Source: Liolophura sinensis (lineage: Eukaryota; Mollusca; Polyplacophora; Chitonida; Chitonidae). From it: a DNA stretch of 64,000 bases. Each line of letters starts with the position of its first letter. Position 1 is the first letter of the stretch. Under the pieces are notes generated by a model, which saw only the letters and a list, made by a program, of their open reading frames with translations, made no database searches and was not told where the DNA came from. The stretch spans positions 79,018,028 to 79,082,027 of the forward strand of contig NC_088295.1 of NCBI RefSeq assembly GCF_032854445.1. The letters are read 5' to 3'. Shown piece by piece: positions 26,327-37,856 of this stretch. The position numbers were made by a program, and so were the translations under genes.

Positions 26327-28130
26327 CATAAAAACATTTGTTTTTATCTAGTATTTTTTTTATTAAGATTTTTGAACTCAGACTGAAGACATTTTAGAAA
26401 TCCTCCTAATTTATCAATGCTTATATACAGCATACGGGATAAAGTGAATAATTGCTCTCTAGCTGACTGACTAAAGATACTTAAGTCAGTTAAAGTCATA
26501 GAACCTTTTGGGAAAAAACACATTCTGGTTCGTCTATACAATGCTGTAATGGATAAAAAAGACAAAATACCATTAAAAACACAAGAAAACAAAATCGCAT
26601 AATCACGATGTAACTGCCTCCCCCGACGACTGGACGGAGCCCTGGGGCGACTTTTGCAATCTTCTGTAAATGCCATTGTCTTGAAATATCGTACGAGAAC
26701 AATCACTGGTAATGGGGAACTGCTAGCTAAGTCCCAATGTGGAAAAGATCTTATCAGGGCCACTGAACACTCCCAGTACGAAATAGATAAGGGTGGTGAG
26801 CTCAGAATGATATCCTGAACTGAGAAAACATAAGGTATCATAGTGTTTAACGTTGAGAAATGGATTCAAAACTTGACAGTACTGCAAAATTGAAGCCACA
26901 GTGCTCGTTAGACGTTATAAACTTCCGAAATATTGTCTGAACGAAAAGAAAAAAGCAACGACAAGCGCGACTATGTTCTTCCAAATGAAAAGATTCTCCT
27001 TTGTCGAGTATTTTTTTTCATGGAAATGATTACAAGACAGTTTAACGCTTCCTTAGGCTGTATTTGATCAAGATTACAAGACAGTTTAAAGCCTCGTTAG
27101 GTTGCATTTGATCCTATCGGCGCAATCTGAAACTGCAGCTTGTGGCGCTTTTAAAACCAATATAAATGATGTTGTTGAGGTTTTGGATGTTTTTGTATCG
27201 CAGGGTAGCGTCATCCTGTACTTTGTTTTATGTAACACTGATAAGGCCTGTCTCATCAATGCAGTATGGTGTCATCTAACAGCCAATGCCATCAGATGAT
27301 TTTCGGCTCAGCGCATGTTCGGTAATATCGATGAACGTTAAAAGCGCCTGTATAATTGACAGTTTGCCAAGTATGGAGCGTGAAGGTGCAGAATATGTCA
27401 CCTGAATGTCAACCGTGTGAACTAATTCCAGAAACTCTACAAACCTCTACGGATATGTGTCACGGATATATATGCGTAAGTTGATGCAGTCTTGCCTCTT
27501 TGATAGGAATTTGACAGCCATCGACGGCGATTTCAGCGTTATTGTTCCACTGAGGGCGTGTGTAAATGGATTTGTTGCTGACGAATTGTCCGTTAAATAA
27601 CAGCTCCCTGGAGATACAAATTACATACCGTAACTAACATTTGGGTTTTAGTGATAATACAATCATTTTGGTGTAAGGATAGTTTAAATTGCTTCTTTTC
27701 CTCTACTCATCGTTGGTAACACTTACCATTGATCAATGTCGCTATAATCGTCAAATGAGCGACTCTTCGATGTAATGAAACTTACACCACACAACATGGA
27801 GAGGTTATATATTACCACAGCTATATTCATTGTGGAAAAAATGCCATATTGAATTTGGTTGTTTCTTTCTGTGACGCATAAGAAGCGCGTAAATCGTGAC
27901 GGCGGCCCTTTATGTGTGCCACACTCAGAAGGACCTACATGCAAGGCTTTTCCACTATCCTGTCAGTCATGATTAATGGCACTATTGATATTAAAAGCAG
28001 GTTCAACGGCTTGTAGGCTACATTGCTTTCTTAGTGCAGACACACGGCACGACAGAGATAATGTCAAAATCGATTTAAACCTAAGGTTTGTCAAGAACTT
28101 AACTCATGAATTTTAATATCACGGCTATTT

Positions 28131-28648
28131 ATCCCCTCAACGAAGTTAGTGTGTGTGTGGGGGGGGGGGGGGATGCCGGTGTGACCCTGTCTGTCCGTCT
28201 GTTTGTCTGTAGGCGCACATTTGTCCGTGGATCTTCCGGTTTTGATGAAAATTCCAATACATCTTGACTATCATCTGAATTTGATTAAGTTCAATGAGAG
28301 TCGGGCAATTTATTTCACAGTTTTCCCATTTAAAATTTTGTGTAATAGAGCTTCCTTATCATCTTTACTTAGGCATACTTAATTACAATAAGGTAATTAT
28401 TTTCATAATAAGTGCAATAAAGAGTTTTCATGAAGACGGGATTCTCTTCTGTTTGCTATATTCAAACTGGATGTACCAGTAGTGCAAGTCATGCACACCA
28501 CGAATGGCCCATGTAACAATCTATATAAAGCCAAAGAAAGCAACTTTAGACATCTTGTCATTTACTTGAAGGTTTTCTTAATTTTCTTTCTTTTACTTTT
28601 GGAAATGTTGGGGGATGGAAGAGGGTATTTCGGACATCCGGATTCTGT
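28131..28648. mobile_element. ~515-bp nonautonomous element inserted in module E of unit 6
   Basis: The sequence interrupts module E between GGCTATTT and TTTAGAAACAG. Unit 5 has the uninterrupted form GGCTATTTTAGAAACAG at about 20986. Flanks suggest a 3-4 base target duplication (TTT or TTTA). The element starts ATCCCCTCAACGAAG, has a GTGTGT run then 14 G's at 28150-28174, a CTGTCTGTCCGTCTG-type run, and ends GGACATCCGGATTCTG. It holds no gene. I recall similar CCTCAACGAAGT...GTCTGTCCGTC repeats in mollusc genomes, but the class is not established. Confidence 0.75.
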
Positions 28649-29324
28649 TTAGAAACAGTTTTCTCATCAAACATCATATGAAAGTAACCAGGTTTAATGA
28701 CCTTGTTGTTATTTGTGTTTAAAAACCATAGTCAAATGAGTGACTCGAGTTGTTTACGTATGATTCTGACTTGTAAAATAAATAGTTAAATTACCATAAT
28801 TCTTTAAAAGCACCAACTGATTTTTTGCGCCGCGCTTTTATGTATTTCCCACCAAACTCGTTAAGATAACCAGTAAAACTGGCACAGTTTGAAAAACCCA
28901 CTGAAAACATTAACCGAATTTCATTAGCGACATATCATAGCATGGAGTAAAATGTTGAATTTCTCTCAATACAGAGATAAACTGTAAGAAGTGTATGTAT
29001 AGCACAAAGCATTCCGGATAAATGTGGTAATTGATATTTGGCTACACATATGTTGTGAAGTAGCACCACTTAACCTTTTTTTGTCAGTCAGGGGTATATT
29101 TTGACTGCGCGTGGTAGAACTAAAATGACAACAATCAGTCCAACCTTTGGCACTAAAGCCAGAAAAACTTTCAGTAGAAACTAGAATGACTTATTTCAGG
29201 ATGACAACTTTGTGGAATCGACTTTTGTTCTTCATGTCCTTCGGTTGAGCAGTTTGATAAAGGAGGTGCAGACGCTAATTTTAACAATCCGTAGAGTCTC
29301 TCGTTACAAGGCCAGATAAAACAT

Positions 29325-29435
29325 TTGTTTATATCTTAATTTGATTGGTGTCTTACGCCTTCAGTGAAAGAATATTTCACTTATATACGACTTTAGCCAC
29401 CAGTATGGTTAGAGGGGAGACCTTCTCACAAATTA
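29325..29435 (-). mobile_element. Decayed SINE remnant (unit 6, ancestral site)
   Basis: TTTGATTGGTGTCTTACGCC, AAGAATATTTCACTTATATA, CGACTTTAGCCACCAGTATG and GACCTTCTCACA follow the SINE order with the central domain deleted. It lies between the CCGTAGAGTCTC flank and module G, as in units 3 and 5. Confidence 0.8.
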
Positions 29436-31754
29436 CTGATATTAATTTTTAATACATGTACAAGGCAATGGTTTTCATAGAAGTAAAGATTTTCGTAGGT
29501 TTCTCACGATGCCAGTTCTGCGATTGAAAACAGAACAAACGAGTAGCCAGTTATTTGGCAGCTGTGTCGGACAAGCCGAGAATAGTACCACGTGAACAAG
29601 AACGTGCAGGGAAAACACCAGATTTATAACTGGAAAACGATGTCTAACTGTTGTGTTGCTCCATGGCAAAACTGAAAGATATACACTAGTAATGTAGTGT
29701 AGGAGAACAACTGCAAGGGATATACTACCCCTGGGCCTTACATACAGGTGCAGTTTAAATCCTGTATAGGATAATTTCATGGCCTTTAAGGGTAATTGAA
29801 CAAATTCAATATCTGAGCACGAGTTTATCTTAACTGCCACTCGCGAAAGTCATTCCCAGATCGTTTAATCCCCATGTGTAGTTCCCTGCTCACTAAACGC
29901 AGAGCCTGTTCCAGTCTTTACATGGATTAATCGTCTAATAAGCTTTGCCAATAAACCATACCTGGACATTATTGAAGCGGCTCTGAAAAACTCCAACATG
30001 TGATATCGCCATAATATTTTTTGTATATTTCAGCTATTGATTCCGCTACAGGCAGCTTTATTTATAAGGTATGGCTTTTATTTACTCTACCCACTCAGTT
30101 TGTATTACTAAACATTAAATTGTTAAGGAATAAGATGAATAAAAACTGGTTGTCAGCTGCAAATATACATTATATCTCTGATGTTATTCACATTTTATAT
30201 TGCAGCCACCTGTGATCTATTTCATACACGTCATCCTCTAGTTTTGATAACCGCTTGTACTTGAGGAACAAGTTTTATGTTTCATTTTAGAGGAGCAAAA
30301 ATGTTTTGTGTTAGACTAGTTGGAGATAATATTTTGTCAGTTTGATTTATTTATTATTTTTAAAATTTGTTTTTGTTATGGCCATCGTACTCAGGAATCC
30401 GAGGTGCTCTGAGAGGGAGATAGAAACCAGACCGAGACTGGAGAAAATGACCGCACCTCTCCAAACTTCCTGATGTACAGTCACATCCGAAACAGTCAGA
30501 TATAGGTGCGTTCAAACAAACGACTTGACTGGTCAGAGTGAAATCAAATTGCTCTGTAAGAAGATATAGCAATGATATAAAAATGATTAAAAATAATTGT
30601 ATTCACGAAGACAAAATAAAGCTTTGGTTTATACTTGTCCTTTTGTAGTGTACGTGCCTGAACTAGCTGTATCCATCGTACAGGTAAAAATACAAGTATA
30701 TACAGTTAATCAATAATTCAAATAAAATAAATACCTAAATGCACATCAAGGAGACGGTAATTTCTGTCCGGTTCTTTCACCCTGAGTGAGCAGAAATGAA
30801 TTCTTTATTTTGTACCTCTCGGTGCTTATTAATATTTATATTCTATTATACAAGCTCCAATGTGTATGCCACCGAATCTGCTATGTTTAAATAGCTAGAC
30901 TATTATGTATGTAGCCGATATGACGTCAAACAACTCATTTTATACAACTAGATTTTATTTATAACTTCAAACAAGCTAGATTTTGCACAGGGTATCCATT
31001 TGTCGACTCAGCTGATCCCCCGAATCTTGACACATGCCATGTCCGAAGCAGGGATCAATCCCCGGTGGAGATTTCCTGCTGTAATATGGACCCAAACATT
31101 GGAGCGCTCGAGCGGCGATAGTGATTAGGTTCCACCGGTTTCTCCATCCGCTGATTTATATGTGTTAGGACAGGTTCACTAGCGAACACTACATTTATCC
31201 AGATGTCTGTTTCAAGGGAGAAAACACACCCTATCCTGTCACAGAACACACCCCAGTCAAATAGACTTCACTTTTAATAAGCATTAGAAATCCCCCTGGA
31301 CAAGCCAGATATCATCGGCTTATCGGTAATCGCAAAGATTGGTCCCCCGGGACGGTCCACCCTCTGAGAGGGTCTACTTTGAGAGCTGATGTATGTAATT
31401 GAGGGGTAACCATTTTTGATTAGCGACGCTCCCAGACCGTGCCCATTGTGCATTAGCATATCGAGAATCTGAGCTGTCAGACACAGATTTTGCCTATAGC
31501 CTTGGATATACTTAGGAGGCTTTGGGAATAAGCCGGATTGTAAAAATTATTACCCCAGAAAAGAGAATCGTAAATCCCACTGTTTCTCAATGATTAGGTT
31601 ATAATTGGCTCAGATGTACCTTTTGTTGCCTGTGTACTGCAGTGGTATTTTAAATGTTTATTTTTGTCAAAGATGAAGATTTCTCATCACAGTATAAATT
31701 AAGATGATTCTGTTTAGCACAGAGACGGACTCTAATATTTATTTTTTATGCTAT

Positions 31755-31840
31755 CCTGCAGCATTATCGTGTAAGGTGAGCAAACAGAACCTATGGCAAA
31801 CCCACGATCATTATCAGGTTCTTGCGAGAACCTGCGACGC
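31755..31840 (-). mobile_element. Degenerate SINE fragment at the array's right edge
   Basis: GCAGCATTATCGTGTAAGGT, CAGAACCTATGGCAAACCCA and CGATCATTATCAGGTT match the SINE central domain (CAGCATTATGGTGGGAGG, GGGAAACCCACGACCATCCG). It directly follows the last recognisable macro-array module. Confidence 0.6.
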
Positions 31841-31845
31841 ATTGT

Positions 31846-34259
31846 AGTTCATTGAAGACCATTTTGTAACAGAATTTTATTGTTGGAACCTTTGGTTCGC
31901 TATATGCGAAAGACCTATGTCTGGCGATCAATTTCATTAACTGGAAGTAACATTACCAAAACGGAATTGACTCTGTTTGTGTATTTTAACATGGATTATC
32001 ATAAGCAATTTCCATGTGTGTACTACAAACCACCCCGACATGACAAAGAAACTGTGAATAACAGATGGGCAGCTGTGAATTCATATATCAGAAACTAGTT
32101 CCATAAACCCCTGTTTAAAAGATTCCAATGCGCCAGCGATTTTAGGGTGTTGAAAACGACGTCTAGGGTGAATGATGATTGGTTTAGTGCTTTCCCCACG
32201 CGAGCTGGCTTACATCTTGGCATACCGGAAACGCTTGAGCGCATGTCATGCAGCAGAGTGTCAATCAGAGGTCACCACGGTAATGTTTATGTGGTTGTTG
32301 TATTCAGCTTAAATGGCTTGAACAAAATTAAATATTTACGTTGATCGAGTTTCTATGGCAATATGGTACACGAGAAGTGGGCAAAACAGACATAAATATT
32401 GCATTATTTAAGAATGTGCAAAAGAAGTACGTCAGTTTTGTGAAAACGTGTATTTCTTCTTGACAAACATTCAATGGCTAGAATCAGGAAAATATGCGCC
32501 GTCAAGGGATAATAAGATATATTGAACGTATAATTACCTGACAGATGAGTTTCAATTTATACGGACCTGACGTGATTTCACAACACAATTGCAAATTTTA
32601 TCACAGCCAACAATCTGATATTTATTACACGAAATGATTACTTTTATGTACTGTAAGGAAATGTGTATATTGCAGTAGGCTTCTCCTATGGAGGCATGAG
32701 ATCGGACATCCTAGTGAAAAGAGAAAATTTAAGAAAAGGGTATGTTTGTTCGGTAGCCATGGCCACTTGCACGCTATATTAACTGAACACCTTTTTAGGG
32801 ACGCAAGGGACCAGTTAAATATCAGACACTTCCATCTTCTGAGCTTTAAGCTAACTTTAACCGTGAAAGGTCTGAAGGAAAATTGGGTATTGGTAATGTT
32901 CAATTGCCTTAAGTGTCGATTGCAAAGTAAAGCTATTCTCTAGGTAACTTTGAATCGCAAAGATCATTGGATAACGTAAACGTCTATGTAATTGTAGATC
33001 CAGTCAACAGTCCCTGTGGATCACTTGGGGCGGCCATTTATACTGCGTACGGAGACAGGCTGTAAATTAGTAAGCACCTGTACAAACGATTACCAGTTAG
33101 AAAAGATCTATAGAGACGAGGGAGAAAATTAAATGTCTTACAGGAAACGAAAGGCAGAACTTGACTTTACATTCGACATTCACAGCACACGTAGGTGACA
33201 GTATACTCTATATGTACACGGGAACTATCGAACTGCTACAAGCCTAATTTCCCAACTGTTATCGACAGAAATGTCCCTCTATTCAAGAATATATCCTGAT
33301 TAATAGCTTACACGGTTCTACTGTACGAGCAAGGCGAAAAAATTATAGAAAAAAATCATCTGAAACTGCCATTTTCGGCTTGACATTCTTTGATTTAACC
33401 TGTCATGGTGTTTAATCTTAAGTCGCCCAATCCAATGTCATGGTGTAAAATTTGGGGTGGTTTTTACATTTGATAATGTTTTATTGAAGAAACAGTAGCT
33501 TTTCCCAAAGGATATATGAGAAAAGATAGGAAAATAGGAGCTGTAATCTTGATATTGTACCCATCTTTGAACGAACAGAGCACAGAACACGCGACGCAAG
33601 CATCAGATATATCTGCCTGTCTGTCTGCCTTGTTAGTTTTATCAAAATATAGCATTATAGCCCCAGGTCTGTTTTCAACATTGTTCAAAGGCAAACAAAC
33701 CTTCGGGGATACATAACTCATCTGTTACGCCAGATATATAAGTTTCATACCGATAAATACCCAAGAACAACGTTTTGATTTTTCGAAAATTTGTTTTCAA
33801 AGACTTAGAAATACCAAACTGTGACTTGACATTTTGTGAATCTTCAAGGGTTTTAAACATAAAATTTTTTAATTAGAAACCTAACTAGGACATTAATATA
33901 ACTTTATAGTTTGCAATCAAACTTTGGAACAGTGGAAAAGTTTTGTTTTTCCTCCACGGCAGCTTATTACACTTCAGGCCCTGGTTCTTTTTTTCTTGAT
34001 TTTTTTCTGGTTATTTTTGCTAAGAAATTCAGATTCTTAACTGAGGTTCCCCTTTATCGATTTATTATATAATCCTTTGCTGCATTTCACATTAAGGCAG
34101 TTTAAAATCTGTAAAATGTCAACAAATCTCTCTCGAGGATAGCTGTTCAGATAAATTACGGTATGGACTACCTTCTCCCGTTCACGCATCGCCTCAGCTG
34201 CAGCTAATATTACATGGAAGGTTTCCATTTACACAGCGAAATAAGATTTGTGGTGTCCA
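31846..34259. other. Single-copy-looking noncoding DNA
   Basis: AT-rich sequence right of the macro-array, with no homology to its modules. Open frames up to 92 codons lack recognisable domains, codon bias or paired splice sites. No gene or repeat is identified. Confidence 0.6.
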
Positions 34260-34830
34260 GATTGGGCCTGCCTTCAGATTTAGTCTGGTGATTTTGACTC
34301 GTAGATGAATCTAAGCACATATGGATTTTGTTCGTAGTTTCAGCTACAATGCCTTTGCATGTAAAGGACTATGGCAAAGTGTATAGAGCTGGTCTACATA
34401 TGTACATGTAGGCTGAAAAAGTTATTATAAAACTCGCTTCGAGGCCTTTTTCATGAAGAGTGTTGAGTGAACTCTTGTCACCCTGTTCGCGTTGAAGGCA
34501 TTGATGTATTCAAATTTATATGATTTATAACGTCTACAATCGACCTGCCCTTATATCTAGTCATCGATTCTGGCCGCTGATTGAAGGTATATTTTATCAG
34601 CAACTTATGACTAATGGCTTTTGGTTTTTGTTTCAGATAGAACTTTATACCATCTACTTCGGACGTGTCCTTCAGATCTCGTCATTGATTCTGGCAGTTC
34701 ATTTAACGTATGTACATTAGAGACAAGGCCAATGGCTTTTATTTTCCTTCTAGGTAGTACCTTACAATGCCTACATCTGACCAGACATCATAGCTAATCA
34801 GTGATTCTTGTCCTACCGCACATGGACAAC
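34260..34830. repeat. Degenerate tandem repeat, period about 130-145 bp, about 3-4 copies
   Basis: Recurring phrases in order: AATGGCTTTTGGTTTTTGTT / AATGGCTTTTATTTTCCTTC, ACCATCTACTTCGGACGTGT / ACAATGCCTACATCTGACCA, and CATCGATTCTGGCCGCTGAT / CATTGATTCTGGCAGTTCAT / CAGTGATTCTTGTCC. Boundaries are blurred. Confidence 0.6.
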
Positions 34831-35193
34831 ATTAGTTGGCTAAAGCAGGGTTTTCAGATCCATTTGTCAAATGATCCGAAAAATCGGCAATTTATTCTTT
34901 ATGTTTACAGGGAAGAAAGATGGTTACATGATACGTTTTAAGACTACCTGACCGCAAAAAGTGGAGTCACATCGGTAGTATCCAGCATTTTGTATACATT
35001 TACGTCATAAAGATTTCCGTAGGTCCTAATTAGTTGACGTATACGACAACAATCTTACACGATTTTTTTGTTACCGAGATAAAAAAAAAACCGTTTTCCA
35101 CAACAGATGTCACTTCTCCTTTCAGGTACTCACAAAAAGTTCCTTGGCTTTATTTTGATTGAGTTTTCACATGTACAAATACATGGGTGTTAC

Positions 35194-35327
35194 CGCCTCC
35201 CCCTGACCGACAGGTCGAGTCTCCTCTATGATGAGCTGTTTAAGTCTTGATTCGCCACTGGATCGAGAATCGGTACGAAATCGCACCTGAACTGTAACGA
35301 CAGGTGTCTGCGGATCGATGGTCCTGG
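35194..35327 (-). CDS. Weak candidate internal coding exon, unknown protein
   Basis: Not recognised. On the minus strand the stretch between an acceptor-like GACAGTTTCACAG (AG at 35328-35329) and a donor-like GCG/GTAACA (GT at 35192-35193) is open in the frame reading IDPQTPVVTVQVRFRTDSRS and continuing with GESRLKQLIIEETRP. The 134 bases fit one split codon plus 44 codons. The frame has no ATG and stays open from about 35365 to 35175. The composition (charged residues, alternating beta-like VVTVQVRF) looks protein-like, but a second minus frame is also open here. No flanking exons are found. Confidence 0.25.
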
Positions 35328-35894
35328 CTGTGAAACTGTCGACGCTACACAGCTGTCCGTGACACGGCTCTCACTGGAGGAGTCTCTATGTAGAGGCTTA
35401 GTGGTACTCAATGAGCAGGTCCGACGTGAAGCTTTCTTGGTATTTCAAATCCTTTATCCTAACATTTGGAGGTGGACATCAGTGTTACCATGTAGAAGGC
35501 ATTTTAACCTTGACATGAACGATTCACGTACTCGCTTGCACTTTACAAACACTTTATGAAGATTAAAGAATATAAAGGATGGATTGATTGATGCAGATTT
35601 TTAAACTAATAATTGTTGAATCTTTTGTTAGACTCCCTTTAATATGCAGCAGACAATTCTCAACATGGATATAAATAAGTGGAAGCAATTTTTTGTGCTA
35701 ACCGATAATGGTTTGCTAGCAATGCTGCCTATTTACTGAGAAAATCGTTTATGGTTGGTTTCTCAAGCCTTCTTGCCCCTGGGGGGCGCAGCACTCCATT
35801 GTAAACATCCAAGTCTGTAGCTAAAATTATCCGGTCCTGTATTCCCGTTATTTGGGATCTCACTTCTTGAGTATACCCTCTTCACTAATGCTGA

Positions 35895-36000
35895 ATAATG
35901 GTTCAGACAACATCGGGTTTTGAACCCGTCTACCCAAAGGTCATCAATACATGTGAATTGTTTAGAGCGATGGGCCAGTAGGCCTCCCACAAAGAAAGGA
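35895..36000 (-). mobile_element. Possible tRNA-like fragment or degenerate SINE head
   Basis: On the minus strand GGCCTACTGGCCCATCGCTC resembles a diverged A-box region, and GGGTTCAAAACCC (35915-35927) is a good B box. The spacing of about 50-60 bases is long for a plain tRNA but allowed. No acceptor stem or cloverleaf can be closed by eye, so it is not called as a tRNA gene. Confidence 0.35.
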
Positions 36001-37765
36001 CACACATTAGCAACATTTACTAAACTAATGTTCTGTTCACATTTATTTTATCTTAATATGTAATTATATTTTGATCCACTTTACAATTCCAGAACATTCT
36101 TTGCCTTGCGGTTAAACATGAATCAATCGCTACAATATGATAAAAAAGGCTGATTCTACCAAATTTATCTTCCTTTCTCTCGCCATGTCTGTAATAGATA
36201 AGTGTATTTTGCTGTATCTCGACATTGTGAATCATTTTAAAAGGTTTTACGCATTGGATAAAAATACACTGGTTAATAACAGGGAATCTTATCTCATTTA
36301 CGGTATGTTTGTGAATGCTAATCCGCCCTATTGGGGACAGTCTGGTGAAGTAAGCAACTAGCTGAAAAGCTAAGTTCCATGAATTCCGTGACAAGCGAGA
36401 GAAAACTTATATTACAAAAAAGATCACATGTTTTACACACTTAAACATAGTTGTGGTTTTTATTGTACGTTGGAAAAATTCCCAGTGCTTTTCGACACGG
36501 CTTGAAGAGTAGGTCATCTACATGTGTAAAAGCTTTCGCTGTGAATAGGAGAGTCAACAGAATTCGGATCAATTACGGCCACTTTCCATACGAGTTGAAC
36601 ACACAAGAAGAATTCACCACTGTTTTAAACAAGGTTAACTATGTTTCTAACTATGGGAAACCGCCAAAAAGTGAAGATAAATAGGATTCATTGGGAAGGG
36701 TATTGAATACGTTGAGATGACTTCTGGAATTCTTAAACTCCTCCCGGACGTAGCATTATCGCGTCCCTCCCGTGGGCGCTGCGATTTGAGTGGAGATTGT
36801 CAGACATCTCGCGTTTCTCCGCCCCATGCTCTCCTGTTCCAGAATTCCGCTCAACAGGGTGCATCTCTTAATTACCAGTCAGGGCAGGGATGTTGGCTAG
36901 AGCCAGACATTATTTAAGAAAACCTAATTAATTTAGTATCGGACTTGGATGAGACACACCACATGTTTCAGTTGCTTAATTCACACCGTGGTTACCACCT
37001 TGCAAGATTGTTTTATATCCTAGACAGGCTTGTCATATGTCTCATCAGACCTGAAAAGACGTCTATTCGTTATAAAATGTAAGAGCTTTGTAAAGATTAA
37101 ACTAATCAGACAGACGAATCTTCTTTGCATTAGGTCATCTCTGACGGGTTAACGCCCTGCACCACGCAAATCTTTCTATGAGGGGTTAATGTAACTTTAA
37201 TTACAAGTCTTGAGGAGGCAGAGTCTATTGCGTATAGAAGCCGTATAAAATAGCTTGATAAGATTTGAAGTCCCAAAAATTAGCATCTCTATTTCCTTTG
37301 TTTAGAGAATTTAAAGATTATGTTCAAGAACGTTTTGCTAATACATCGGCTGCTGGACAGCGGATAGCGCTTCAATCCACCTCCACGTACTAGGTACTTT
37401 GTAAACTTCTACTATATATACCTCTAATATATTGCCGCAGCAACAGAAAGAACTTAATTTGTCCACTGTAATTAATATGGACTGAATCAATTTATATTTA
37501 TCACCTTCTGAAAGTTCTCTAGGACCCAAAGAAACCCTAAAAGTTGCTTATATGGGATCCAGGGAAGTGCTGTAAGTTCTCTATTATTCCAATAATTTCC
37601 AAGTCTTATCTGTCACCCTAACAATATCGAGCAGTCGGTTTGGACAATTCCTGGCAGTTGGGAAAGGCCTAGAGAATACCTAAAGGTTGTCCAAAAAATA
37701 TCCAATATAAGCGCTTTTTATTTTTCTAGATAACTCACAGGGACATTTCTGGGTCAGATGGTGAA

Positions 37766-37856
37766 AGGTGGTGGATCGCTGCGACCTGGGATGGTTTCAT
37801 TCACCCCATAAACGTGACCGTCGTCATATAAACTCATTTTATTGTAGGCCCAAAAC
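37766..37856 (+). mobile_element. SINE-like 3' fragment in plus orientation
   Basis: The order GTGGATCGCTGCGACCTGGG, ATGGTTTCATTCACCCCATA, ACGTGACCGTCGTCATATAA, ACTCATTTTATTGTAGGCCC resembles a SINE 3' half followed by the shared tail (CCGTCGTATAAGTGAAATATTCTTGAGTACGGC). Decayed. It belongs to a sister family with a different body but similar tail. Confidence 0.5.

Larger units (their letters stand above)
19361..26598. repeat. Macro-array unit 5 (most complete: A-N; carries the 63-bp tandem amplification)
   Basis: Module map: A 19361-19780, B 19850-20060, C 20060-20330, D 20390-20680, E 20910-21130, F 21130-21260, ancestral SINE remnant 21581-21735, G 21790-22020, H 22030-22330, I 22540-22850, J 22840-23445, K 23440-23800, L 23890-24830, M 25310-25760, N 25800-26010, 63-bp repeats 26011-26326, then only the end of Q 26368-26480. 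O, P and most of Q are missing. This unit is the best template for reconstructing module order. Confidence 0.86.
26599..31745. repeat. Macro-array unit 6 (A-K, right end of the array)
   Basis: Module map: A 26599-26940, B 27000-27300 (with a short internal duplication of the TTACAAGACAGTTTAA phrase near 27030-27080), C 27300-27570, D 27620-28000, E 28040-28800 split by a ~515-bp insertion, F 28790-28910, SINE remnant 29325-29435, G 29730-30250, H 30260-30580, I 30660-30900, J 30905-31580, K 31600-31745. Similarity to other units stops at about 31745, where a SINE scrap follows. L to Q are absent. Confidence 0.85.
34831..37765. other. Mostly featureless intergenic or intronic DNA
   Basis: Apart from the weak exon candidate (35.2 kb) and the tRNA-like fragment (35.9 kb), nothing is recognised. 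A CpG-richer patch at 36735-36860 (CGGACGTAGCATTATCGCGT, CCCGTGGGCGCTGCG) could be regulatory but carries no core promoter motif I can support. Confidence 0.5.

Noticed and set aside
25963-26386. Overlapping open frames of 110-139 codons on both strands with 21-residue repeats
   Set aside because: They are produced by the 63-bp tandem repeat (multiple of three, stop-poor). The same region in sister units is single-copy and not open.
26344-26841. 165-codon minus-strand open frame
   Set aside because: It runs across a module junction (Q end into A). The same module in other units is broken by stops or shifts, and no domain is recognised.
28150-28174. G run following GT repeats considered as a telomere-like or G-quadruplex element
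   Set aside because: It is a single homopolymer within a dispersed insertion with no repeated telomere motif. A quadruplex is possible but unsupported.
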